Shown here one piece after another: positions 43,801-57,000 of a stretch of 64,000 nucleotides of DNA. A program made the position numbers and the translations under genes. Origin of the DNA: Enoplolaimus lenunculus (Eukaryota; Nematoda; Enoplea; Enoplida; Thoracostomopsidae); NCBI GenBank assembly GCA_030248215.1, contig JASANG010001037.1, positions 186,001 to 250,000 on the forward strand, given 5' to 3'. Below the pieces are notes generated by a model that saw nothing but the letters and a program-made list of their open reading frames with translations, did not search any database and was not told where the DNA came from. Position 1 is the first letter of the stretch. Each line of letters opens with the position of its first letter.

Positions 43801-45028
43801 CTAAAACACTTTAGCGATTTTATAAAAAAGAGTCATAATATCGACACACTTTACCGACCAACTGATTTTGGAAAAACGTATAGGAAAACTACCAAGTACA
43901 TAAATTTTAGTGGCATCCATACATCTCAGCAATAAACATTTTACTTTGTTCTCAGTTTGTGACCACGTGATTTCGCCCAGTTCACAATCCTCTATAACAA
44001 AATATTTATATATAGGGGATCGGATTTATAATACGTCATACAATAACAAAAGCATTGTAAGCACAGAACTCTATCACGTTGGTCCATAGCTGATTCTCGT
44101 GAGATGGCATACCCTTAAATTATAATTACACTAGTTAACATTAGCATTCTACTCAAAATGCCTTTTGGACTAAATGCATTGTAACAGAGCATAGTTAACA
44201 GTTCATGCTCCGGTCAACGAGCAACCTTCGGCCATCTTTCTTCGGACCCTTAAAAGGGCTGAATGGCACCCCGCTGGCAACCCAGCAACGCAAAGTTTTT
44301 CCAAGGACAGACGTCCCTGCAAAAACTAAGGAGGAGCCTAAGCGCTCCTGCCCCTTCTGTATGGTTTGTAGTACATGCATCATACATGCATTCATATAGA
44401 TACTACACAACAACATGGTACCTTACAAATTTTGCACAAAGTGGGACCTCTTGTAAAACGAAAAGGCACACCCGCACCACTCACCTGCAACAGTTGAAAC
44501 GGTGCCCAACCGAGAAAGTTATTATCAGAGACCATCCACCTCGCAAAAGTTCATGAATCTTGGAAAAATTTGCAAAAGTTGAGAGGGTTTCTAACTGAAA
44601 ACATCAGATCATGCCTCGCCACATAGCAAAAGTTTGAGAAGCGCCTCCACTGTGCACCCACTCCAGAAAAGTTTTTCTCAATACTCACCCATTTGTAAAA
44701 GTGGAAGGAACGACTCGGTTGACAACTAACCTCAGGAAAGTATTTCCCACCACGCACCCGCCTCCTGCACACGTACAAACACATACGCACAACTTACATA
44801 CATAACTAAAAGAATGACAGAGCAGCAGCAGTAGCAGAACAAAAATTTCTTACAATGTAGAGATACTCTAAAATGCTAAAACAAATTTTATTTGACTAAG
44901 TCACAATGTAGAACAATGCGGTTACTAAGTACATAATATTACCTTGCTTGAAATAGCATACCCATACTCTCCACGCGCAGCATCATGTTGTACGCTGATA
45001 TCTAGGGGGTTTCCGCTCATAAGAGAAC
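40813..45028 (-). CDS. NADAR gene exons 26-30: disordered tail with SUMO-interaction-like motifs
   Basis: Residues about 1741-2078. Exons 44962-45028, 42789-42948, 42394-42481, 41858-42087, 40813-41283. No globular domain is seen. Three short hydrophobic cores beside acidic or Ser residues look like SUMO-interacting motifs: E-I-I-E-I-S-S-E-E-S (exon 27), E-V-I-Q-I-D-P-D and D-V-L-I-T-D-D-N (exon 29). Exon 30 is rich in Arg, His, Ser and Gln and ends S-H-R-Y. Exon 26 is joined to exon 27 through a GTATGC donor that keeps phase; the alternative GTAATA donor at 44942 does not. An ATG at 42959 just upstream of exon 27 could start an independent gene made of exons 27-30. Confidence 0.62.
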
Positions 45029-48000
45029 CTAAACAGCATTTGTAGTTAAAATTATTCTTAAATCTCACAATACAGCAATATTCTCAATTTTAAAAAACGA
45101 TAGCGACCTACTTAAATAGGTATAAAAACTATAGTCTTCACCTAACCACGTGCGAACGCAACGTCAAAACAAAAATGTAAATTTGAAATTGTACTCTTGT
45201 GAACTAAAGCAATATAATTGGACACAACAATAGTAACAGTACAAACAAAAATATAAATACTGGGCGGTAGCTGTATATTTTTATATCATAACTCCGGACA
45301 CCTTGTATTATAATGTAGTTTGTTCATCTCAGACACAATATCTCACATACCGAGTATTATATTGATAGCGTACCTCTTAATGCGTCTCTTGTTTCCATGA
45401 GCAACAACCCAAGAATGTTTCGCCCAAATTTTGCTGGTAAGGCATGTCGATCCAACAGCCATTTATAAAATACCTGCGATGATACCTGTAACAGTTCTAT
45501 CGTCGACCGAAATTCGTCCAGTTGTGTGCCTAAAACAAAATAATATTTTTAAAAAATTACAAAGCCGTACTTGATTGCCTTGTTTCCTGAATTTCGCGTG
45601 ACCATTACTGAGCAACAACTCTACATTTGGTTACGTATCAACATGAATACACACGTCAAATTATAGTAATACACGTTTTCGGCAAAGACAGACAGTTTTA
45701 ATTCATTACATGTTCCAATATTTTTGAGTTTCTCAAAAACCTTCACTTCATAATATATAATACACACTTTTAAACTTACAAATCTGCCACAAATACACGT
45801 TTAGATACACCTAAAATTACTTACATAGAATCACCCAATGAAACATCACAGCAACATCCTTTAATTAACTTACCAATCCCAAGCAAGCGATCATCCGAAA
45901 CGTATACTAATAACGACGATTGGGTGTTCAATAGATCACTTCTGAGCTCAGGATTTTGTTCGAATTTCATTTTGATTCCAATTCGATATATTTCAATCAA
46001 ATGCGTTTCTGTCCACAATTGAATTTCAACATCTGCGATGGCAGCCTTGATAATAGCTTTGCGAGTTAAAATTTTTATCTAAATGACAATAGAACAGAGC
46101 AAGACTATAAGTTAAAGTGATGAGTGTCATTGTGCGGTATTGTACGAGAACTACACAGCACGGTGACGTACGAAGATAGATGGTGTCGCACTGCATTAAA
46201 AGTTTGAAAAACAACAGCGCCACCTATACATGTGAACGTCAAATGTCATAATGGAGGGTATTAAGACCGCGCCATCAAAACCCGCACCTCCAAGGGGCCC
46301 GTGCCAAATGCAACGAAAACGAACAGATTGTTAGCAGTACTGTTACATCCCCGACGATTGAACATTATGTCAAATACTTTGACATAAATGAAAAAACAGC
46401 CAGCGTTCTGTATCATTCTTTCTCGCAAAAAGCTTAGGTTACTATTTCCAGAAAAAAATACTGGTTACGTCTTTGATGTGTAGAAAAACCTACCCATGGG
46501 ATTTGCTACCACGCAATTGTCGCTATTTGTGAAATAGTTTACCCTAAAATAAGCCTATAAGTGCCGAACTAAAATTCTACGTGTATCACTGATTCCAGGC
46601 ATCAAAAATCACGCGAAAAATATTTGCATTACGATCTTTGCAAAACTAGACCTTCTTAAATGAAGAATACCCATAGTTTACAAACTATTCAATCGTGCTC
46701 GAAGCGGTACAAACTATGTTATATTCGACTCGAATAAGCAACTTTACCTATCACCGCATTACTACCATAAAATCGTTACCATTGGTATCTGCACACTTAC
46801 TTACCTCTTCAGCACTAGTTGCATCTGCAAGCTCTCGGCAGTCATCAGTAAGCGAATAAGCAAACAACAAATGCGCACAGAAATAATGCTCCAAAGAATG
46901 ATACCGTTGTCCATAAATCTCAATTGGAGCCGCATATCCGGGACCAAAAGGGTGATCGCTATCATCAAACGTTACAATTTCGTTATCGTCAACTGCCAAT
47001 TGCCGAGGTAGCTGGTCGTCTAACCGGTCGGTTAAACCTAAAAGAAGAAAACAAAACACAATAACGTTGCAGCACGTTTTCAAAACATGGCAGAAACTGA
47101 AAAAATTTAAAACAACACCAGTTCATGACAAAAATAAGTATCCCAAAACAAACGCCGTTTTCAAATTAATACATACAGCTATAAAGATCAAAATAGCATG
47201 TCGCTAAATGGCAAGCTAATACCGCAATCTTCAAGCAATCAGCATTAGAATCGAAATATTTATTATTATATGGCAGTCTACTTCTGAATAGAAACCTCAA
47301 CCGTACCGACTAATCGAAAATGAACAAATGACTGAATTTACAATTCTAACAGTCATACAGTTAGTTCAAACTCTTACCAATATCCACGTACTGCTTCGGT
47401 GCATAGTCAACGCGGCTCAAAAGCTCAGCTCTTAGCTGCATCAAAACTTGTCCTCCGAGATTTTCACTCAATCCAGCTGGGCATAATTCATGTGAATTCA
47501 AAGTATAGGCCAACGATATGGGATCAATTAAATACCGTCTCGAGCAAGAAGTACCATTCGTTTCAGTTTCGCTGTTAATCATCGGTACTACCCCAAGACC
47601 AATTTTTGACGATATTTTCGAATCTCGGGTGTACAAAAACGAAAAATCACAAACTAAACAGTGAATTATGCGTGGGTTTTGTTCAAATTTGGCCAACTGG
47701 CCATGCACCAAATACTCGGCAAGTTTTGCATCGTCCGGACACAACTGACTCAGTTTTGATGGTTTGGCACGTTTAACATCCGGTTCACCGTTTGAAGAGT
47801 CGTCACAACATTCCGCCTTTATATCAGATCCCGTCAAATGGTTCACAAGAGATACGGTTTCACACCTCAAAATATAAACAAAAAATTAGTTTCAAATCCG
47901 TAAACATCGCTTTCTACATCTGCTTTAGAAAATTACCTGAACTAAAAATACATGTGCTTGCAAAAATATAAAATAATGCTCAGTTTGTTATTCGTTCCAA

Positions 48001-51000
48001 CCTAACCTGTCATGATAACAAATTCTACAAATTATTATCTATTTCAGACTTACACAGTTGGCACAAATTTACCCAAATATAATTTATACAGTAACTGCTT
48101 AATAGCCACTAAGTACAAAACAAAACCCAAAAAAGCTAACCACAGATCTTTGAGCTGCAACTCTCGAAAGAAATCGTCTACTTTATCAGCTGCAATAAAA
48201 GATGCATAGAAATCCATCAAAACACTTCGAGCAATAAAATGTTCAACATTTCGATACGTTTTGTTGTTAATTTCAAACTGAGCAGGATACTCAACGCTTA
48301 ACGGATTCCAGTATCCATCCGCGCACCGGAATTTGTCTGCAGCTAAAAAATTGCCATCTGGAAGCTTGTAAATTGAATTTGAGCTTGAAGATGATAGTCG
48401 GCCACGTGCTAAAAGAAAGAAAATAATACGCATTTCAATACTATGTAAAAGAAAATGTTGTTTGAACTTTAACAGCCTAAGAACGTATGTATATACACGG
48501 CTAATTTCATCACTGCCCAATAAAAGAATATTGCATGTTTTGTTAAATTTAATAAAATGTGTTCGAAAAACCTCCAACAGTAGTAGTATGTTAACCATCG
48601 TAAGTGTCGAATATCGTAACTCGCTCCAACATCTTCAGCGATTCTGAAATGGCTAATTCGACCGTCAAATCTGAATCAGAGACAAACTTGCAAGTCTTGA
48701 GCTGGTTTCGCAAATGCATAAGCAATATTCCTTCTTCATTAGCGCATAACCTTGAGGGACAGCCAGGTTTGTTTGAGTGAGACCAATATTCCAAAATATT
48801 CTAAAACACAAAAATTATATTACTGCCTCATGTTCAAATGAAAAACGTAGCCCAAGTTCAATAGAAAATACAAAGTTGATAGTCAACCTTATCATCTAAA
48901 TTCAAAATCAAACACAAGCACTAATTTCACAAAATTACCTCACAGTTTATTCCGGTCACATTTAGCCATTTCTTAAACGTGTTGGCGTTGTACCCAACGC
49001 TCGTCCATTTCGCTAAAAATCCACCTCTTTCAGTATCAAGTGTGCTGTCACCTGGCTTAGCTATGTGCCCAGCCACAAGTAAACGATTGCCAGTTTCTTG
49101 TAGTAGGTGGCGAATAGCAGGATACTGGGTTAGTTTTGCACCAATTCCGATTTCCAAATATTTCAAGAATTCGTTGGCAGCAGCTTGTTCTTTATCCGAG
49201 CAGTTAAGAAGGTTAAGATGTTTTGTTAATTCGATGTCTAGCGATTCAGCATCAGCAACATTCAATTTTTCAAACGCCTCCTGTTTCTGACACTGGTAGG
49301 CTCCTGCAATATACATGGGATAATTTCCACCCAACCGTCTTTATTCATCAACTGAACAATGTTAAAGTAGCTATGAGCATAGACAGCACCAAAACTATAA
49401 TAATTTTGCACAAGCACAACACAACTCAACAGGCACAAAACCGATATCTGTTAAAAATTCCGTTAAATCTACATTTTCTTTTATAGCAAGAGCAAAACCT
49501 GGAATCCAAAAGCGTCCAGTCTAGCCGGTCTCATCACATGCATAAAGATCCATAAAAATATAAACATTTTTCAATAATTTAAAAAAGCCTCCAACCCCTG
49601 GATTTTACAAAAACTCGCCCTACGCACCACCCGGTACTGTTAACAGGCCTAACAATATAAATACATTCAAATTCATTAACTCACCTAAATTTTCCAAAAC
49701 TGAGATCACAGCATAATGTAACACAGAATTATAATATCTTTGTCCGAAACGTAAATAACACGGATACGCAGCAGCCAACGACGCAAACATAAAATCGTCA
49801 ATACCAACATAAGTAACATTTTCAACTAGCGATATATCACTTAGGCCAATAGATTCCAGGAAGCTGTTAGCGTCATTTTGACCGAACTCAGTGTCTAAAG
49901 TTGGAGTACAGACACTACATTGATAGTGCGTATCTGAAACAATGCCATGAATTATTGTGTTTGTGTATAGCATTTATCACCAGTTGACGATACCTGAGAA
50001 TTGCAGACACGAGTTTTGCAATTTGTGACTTATTTTAGCGTTTCCCCTTAAATTATTACCTTTTTATTGAAACATTATGTGAACAGTTCAGTAACAAATA
50101 TTTTCATATAAAGATGAAATCCACACGAGATTTTATACCGGTCTTTTATATAGACTGTTTTGAAACAAAAAAACTAGTTGCTCACCTTGACCAGAGCTAT
50201 TTTCGGAATTGTTATCTGCCAAAAGTTTCGCACGAACCTTCATCCATGCAATCCCAACGCGATTGGCACCAATCTTTTTTGGTTTGAATTCATTGTGCAT
50301 GAACCAGCAGAGGACGTCTTCAACGCTATATCCAGTCTCACATAAAAACTCCTAGATAAAAAATAATACAACCCAATTTTACCACATAAACAGCCAAAAG
50401 ACCAATACAAATTTCTAATACCAAAATCAACGTTTGAATTTCATAAAAGCAAAATTGCATAGGTTCTAAAAATTACTATTCAGTCCAATTTCAATTTCTG
50501 TGTTCAGAGTGCGCATATAAACAAAAAAATTAAGCTATTTAAAACGATTAGAAATATTTCAGTTTTAAAACAACAATTCACGTACTTGAAACTCTGCCAA
50601 GCTGCTACTAAGGCCTAATAAGTCACTAATACAACAACTGTCAATTAAAATATCCCGCTCGGTCGATAACAAAAGCGTTTTCAGCTCAGGATATTCAACA
50701 AGCAACACCGAAATTGCCTTTTCGATCCATCTGAAATGCACAACTGAACATCTCACGTTTAAAAATCACTTTTGTTTATAGGCTAATTAAAGGTATAAAA
50801 TTGATGTACACCGGTTGAATTAAACCGCGAACATCGGTAGAAAGCAAATTTTAACCAATTACCCGCATTAGAGCGTACTATGATTAACTAATTGCAAACT
50901 GGGTATCCACGTGCAATAAATACAATGCAGTGTTAACAATTACTCGGAAATGTGATCTCAACTCCACCGTGTAATGAAATAAACCGAAGACATATTCTAT

Positions 51001-54000
51001 ACACTGCTATTTGGCTGGTCAATATTTCCGCTGCAATTGTAAATAAAATAATCGTACACGTCACAACTCGATTTCATCAGTTCTGCTGCTTTTTCCACAA
51101 CGTCGTACTGCGTAATAAGCTCAGAAGTCTTTTCGAGCAATACACGTCCATCTGTAATTCGCGCTACACTGTTAATATGAGTTTCAGGAATGACACATAG
51201 TTCACGTAGCAACGCAGCGTAAACGTAATGAATGATGGACAAATGCTAAAACAATTACATAATGAGCTTTCATAATTCAAGAGGTAATTTAATGATTTTG
51301 GCAAGGCTAAAACGCAGTTTATGATTAATAATGTCATGTTTCGCGAAAATTACACGAATAATATTCATTCCTAAGAACTCGACATTGCTCGTAGCTTGCT
51401 TGTTTTTATGCTTTACATAAATCTACTGGGATTGTTCAACCTTTACATCAACAATATAAGTTGCAAGATTACGAGTTACAGTTCTAAGTTAAACCTAGAA
51501 GTGATAGTTACAAAGCTTACGCGCGTAAAGATGCTTAACGCTGTCAGTCTTTGAAACTAAACAAAAAACAACATAGTTACTGTTACTGTTGGGAAAATGC
51601 TATACTGGTTGATCGGCCCCAAACGGCAGTCTGCGAATAATGCCGCAGCCGTGCATTTACTAACCATTCCGGCGAATGCCTAAAGGAATAGATAAATATC
51701 GATAAAACCTCAAAATGTTTAGACACACTTAAGGGTATTAAAACGTCAAAAATTGCAGCGCTGTCATAAGGCATAACTGAAAATAAAACTTACATCATGT
51801 TCTTCTTCTTTATCACTAAATGGTGCAATAAATTTCGACGAAAGAGGAACAAGCTCATTTATAAATTCACGCATACGAAGTTGAATTCGATACCCACTGC
51901 AGTGAACCATTTCGAAGTCACATCGTTTGGTTGGCCTACCTAAACAGTACAAAACAAACTGACATATGTAATTTATTTTGAACACTTCCTCTCCCAAACA
52001 ACTCATATGGAGGGTTTTCATTTAGAATCGTGAAGCTTACAATATTAATTGTTCATGTTTTTGACCCCCCCCCCGGCATTTTGAAATCACAGACTTTTGT
52101 AGGGAGACTTTTCCGTTGTGAAGGTAAGTATAAAGTAGGTAATTTTGCTGACAAACTCAAACGGAATCATATCAAAGAATCAATACAATTGGAATTTCGA
52201 TAAACCTTAGCAAACTAGGTGTCAAAATAATTCACTATACGCATTCACAGGTTAAATATCTTTCTGTATTCCACATGGCAGTTTTGTATTTTTTACATTA
52301 TTATTTTAGCCATAATCACGGCCAGAATAGGCGACGAAAAAATGTTTGCAGACATAAATAAAGGATGCACCAACCTTCAATTTTCTTTACAAGCCCGATT
52401 AATACGCCTCTGATGTCAGTTAAATCTTGCCACATATCGTCTAAAAATTATACCCATTTTAGAGTAAAATTCATAAATAAAATTTCCTTAAGAAACAAGG
52501 TTTTTGGTCAAAAGTATGCTCTTTTGAGTATTGAAAAGTGAAAATTCTACGCCTCCTCAGCGACGGAGTCACGGTTTTGCTTTAGGGGACTGCTCTTCAA
52601 AAATTGATATATACTATTCGCAGAGATATTCGTATCAAAACATAGCAATTTCAACCTCTATTGGAGCGGATCAACTATTTTTCGACGGTGAGATATTAAA
52701 TTTGGCGCACTTCTGCTCCCCAAAGCCAACTTGCAACTCTAATTTATTCGGCCGGCTCAAAAATGCTTCGAAACATAGACGTATTAGAGTGATATACACC
52801 GTGTTAAACCCCGCACGCTACATTAGCACCATGTAAAAATGTCTTTTAATACGCTGCTGTAATTTAATATAATGTACTTTCTGTATGTGGATTACACTAA
52901 AACAAGCTACAATGGCTAGAGACTCCACAAGATTCGTCTCGTACAGAAACCTGCGTATGCGAACATCCGAAGTAACCAAATAATCCCGAAATTTGCAGTC
53001 ATACATCACAATAACTTTCAAGAAACTGTCTAATTTGCGGGTGATCATGTAGCCGGGCACGTATAGCGCGGTTCAAAGCGGCATACAAGCCTTCAGCAAG
53101 CCATGATTTTATCTGAGGCAGGGAAATTTTTGAAGAAGCTAACAACCCAATGATCTTTTGATATCTGAATCAAAACAACGTACGACACACTTTCACGCAT
53201 ACTGGCAAAGATCTCAAATCCACAGTGTTTCCATAACTACCAAAATAAAACATTTATCGTTGCTAAATACTTATCCTATTTAAATCAAAACCGGGCGCCT
53301 TAATCATCAAAATTGACCAAGCATAAGACCAGATAATAAATTAGTCAATGAAGCCAAACTCTGTTTCCCGACTCTAATTGTATAAAAGACCTAATAACTA
53401 GGGTGCAAACGGAATTACAATTTACCGCAACCGGAATTTGAAAATTTTACCAGAACCGGAAACTGAAAAATGCATTTCACCAAAAATTTCATTTTAATCT
53501 TATTTTTTGCTCTATTATTTGTGAAATAACCTTAGTCGAACATAGGTATTTATTTTATTTGTTGTATTTTAGATTTTCACCATCGACTGAAGTGAAATCC
53601 ACCATCAATGGCTTATAGTCGGAGTACAAGTGGCTTTCAAAAGAGATTCTTAAAAATTAGCAAAGTTAAGGAAACGGCCAAATTATAACACCGGAATTTT
53701 TAAATCCGGTAAAAATTTACCGGAACCGGAAGGTGAAAAAAGGCCGGAACCGGAACCGGAATTGCGGTTGCACCATGCTTACAATTATTACGAAGATTCT
53801 TAGATCTCCCCCGTTCCAGTGCAATTCACACAGAAGCATCTCATTTGCTGCAGAATCACTAGAACGGGAAGTAGTTAGAAACACTAACCACATAGGCACT
53901 GTCCCATGTGGCAATGTGCAAGCGCGTTGACTACACCAGAACCTAAACTAAGTCCATAAACTCCACCACCACCACCACCACGACGAACATTCTGAATAAG

Positions 54001-57000
54001 TGGCTAGAGTTTCACAAGAGAGCATAGAAATGCCCGACACTCTTTATTGTAAAATTTACACCTAATATTTGGTAAGTTCGTCGAAATTTTTAAAATATTA
54101 AAAGATCACTTTAAATTTAATTATTGTATAATCATTCGCTTTTACCACAAAATCGGAAATCTGCCAAATTATCCGTTTGAAAGGTGTCAGTTTTACATAC
54201 ACAACAAACCATTTTTGCAATAATCTATGTACAGATTATAGCTTAATATTAGGTGTAATCGGATATCCGCTTCCGTTTCCAGTAAAAATCGGTATCCGTT
54301 TCCGTTATAACAATGCCGAAAATTCCGTTATTTTTAAGCTCAAAATTAGTTATAAATCACGTACGTATACATCTCGCAATTATTAGTTATGCAAATTAGC
54401 TATTATTAGCTATTTAATTATCGGCCTTAAAGGTTTATACACAATTTTTTCCGATTGCTCACGCCCAAAAACCCTTCAGTATCCCTAATTATCAGTGAAA
54501 TAATTTAAAGTCCTAATTCAGTCAAATAATTTAAAAACTCCTAATTTAGGCTTATTAATTAAGATGCGAGGTTAACACCCCAGGATAAAAAGCTTTCGAA
54601 CAAAACACAGTACAGACGGACATCCACCTTTCGAGTTTCGACTCCAGAGCACCATTCAAAACCTTGTGCGTCCGACATTATTTCTTTGAACAAAGTAATG
54701 GTTTTCAGCACACAATACACTTCACATAATATACATGCGTCAACAGATCATACTTACCCTAGACACCATTAATTAAAATTTTACTGAAATCTAAATAGTA
54801 AGGTTAAGCCATAGCCAATCTGATAATAACTCCAACAGAATCTAACTGAGCAACTAACCTTGTGTCGAACTGCAATGCAATTGTACAGGAAACTGTTTAA
54901 GCAGCCAGCCAGTCGCTCGTGTAGAAGGTCCATCCAATAAATTCTGACGAATTTCCATTAACGCTAGTCCATTAAGATTGCGACCCCACCAGACAGGAAG
55001 CTGTTTATTTGATTCTAAAATAAAAACAATTGATGGAAAATTACTGTCATGCTTTCAATTCAACAACACTGAACCCCTTCCTTTATCAGAACAACCACGT
55101 GTACAACTTTCGGCACTTAGCTCAGACTCAATATTGAACCCACGAACTATATTTAGCAGTTTTTATTATTTAAAACAGGCATGAAAACTAAAAATTACAA
55201 CCAATATGCTATTTCCAGTTCATTTACCTTCCGGATTTATCATCCACCTTAACAAAGTTTGCGTACTCGCTTCTTCGGCACACAACTCAGACTCAATCCA
55301 TTTAGCAAACGTTTCAGGTAAACAAGGTACTCCAAAATCTTTGCCAGTTGAAAAATCAATAATCATAGTTCGTCCGGTGGCCACAAGAAACTGTCTAATT
55401 TGCGGGTGATCATGTAGCCGGGCACGTATAGCGCGGTTCAAAGCGGCATACAAGCCTTCAGCAAGCCATGATTTTATCTGAGGCAGGGAAATTTTTGAAG
55501 AAGCTAACAACCCAATGATCTTTTGATATCTGAATCAAAACAACGTACGACACACTTTCACGCATACTGGCAAAGATCTCAAATCCACAGTGTTTCCATA
55601 ACTACCAAAATAAAACATTTATCGTTGCTAAATACTTATCCTATTTAAATCAAAACCAGGCGCCTTAATCATCAAAATTGACCAAGCATAAGACCAGATA
55701 ATAAATTAGTCAATGAAGCCAAACTCTGTTTCCCGACTCTAATTGTATAAAAGACCTAATAACTAGGGTGCAAACGGAATTACAATTTACCGCAACCGGA
55801 ATTTGAAAATTTTACCAGAACCGGAAACTGAAAAATGCATTTCACCAAAAATTTCATTTTAATCTTATTTTTTGCTCTATTATTTGTGAAATAACCTTAG
55901 TCGAACATAGGTATTTATTTTATTTGTTGTATTTTAGATTTTCATCATAGACTGAAGTGAATATATTCGGAGTACAAGTGGCTTTCAAAAGAGATTCTTA
56001 AAAATTAGCAAAGTTAGGAGAACGGCCAAATTATAACACGGAATTTTTAAATCCGGTAAAAAATTTACCGGAACCGGAAGGTGAAAAAATGCCGGAACCG
56101 GAATTCCGGTTGCACCCTGCTAATAACACGATAGAAAAAACTGACCCCCTTCTACAGATTATGGAGCATAACCCCTATCATGATCCATGATCTAGCAAAA
56201 GCACAGGTCCGAGGAATCTAAACATTCTGGGGGGTAAAGATTTCAGGAGAAGCATTCTGGTTATTCACATAATTGACTAGTACTGGTGATGTTAAATTTT
56301 TTTTAGGTGGGCAAACTTTAACCAGGGAGCCTCAGCCCATCGCCTCCTTCCGGCTGCGGGCTTGGTCAAGTAGCAAAACTAACCCAAATTCGTAATATAG
56401 GCGTGCGGCTCGCATAATCACCAGCGTTTCACGAGCTTCCTGAATCAAACCGAAATATTCGAACATTGTTTGAATAACATAGTGCAAGACAGTTGGGTAT
56501 TCGTGTTCTCCTATATGAAATGTTCCAAGAGACATCACAGCAAGTGGATGGGTGCGTGCATTCGTGATTGCTGTTAATTGTGCATCTATTTGCATATTAT
56601 CAGGCGGTGTAGTGGCATCTTCAATATAGAACGATAGAAATCACGAACCACCAGAGCCCAGTTTTAAGCAGCAAGTAATTACCAAGAAGAATTCGGGTAA
56701 AAAACAGCGGCCGAGATTTAAGAAAGGCTACTAAAATGTCTCGGTCTCGTTCATTTTTTGAGCAGTAACTGAAACGAAGTATCCGATTTGCCAAAAACAA
56801 ATTAAAATTGTGTGTTTAACAATTCTATTGAATTTTCTAACCGTTTAGGAAATGCAATATTTATAAAGCTATCTAAACACTGATCTTTTGGTGTGGTTTT
56901 AAAATGACAAAATCACCTGGATTCTCCACAGCGGGGGCGGGGGGGCCCAGCACTTTTCGAAATTTTCATTTTCCCCCCGGCGAAAATTTTGCCGCCTCCA

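Noticed and set aside
44195-44790. Minus-strand exons between NADAR exons 26 and 27
   Set aside because: The open frames have no domain similarity, fit no needed phase, and cover degenerate AAAAGT-containing repeats.
51583-51774. Single minus-strand open frame read through as coding
   Set aside because: In that frame it has no NADAR features. Using the CCTTTAG acceptor at 51680 gives a 31-codon exon in the right phase with A-A-A-L-F-A-D and I-F-P-T, matching the domain.
53019-53164. An extra functional NADAR exon
   Set aside because: It is a truncated copy of exon 11 without a donor, produced by the 750-bp duplication.
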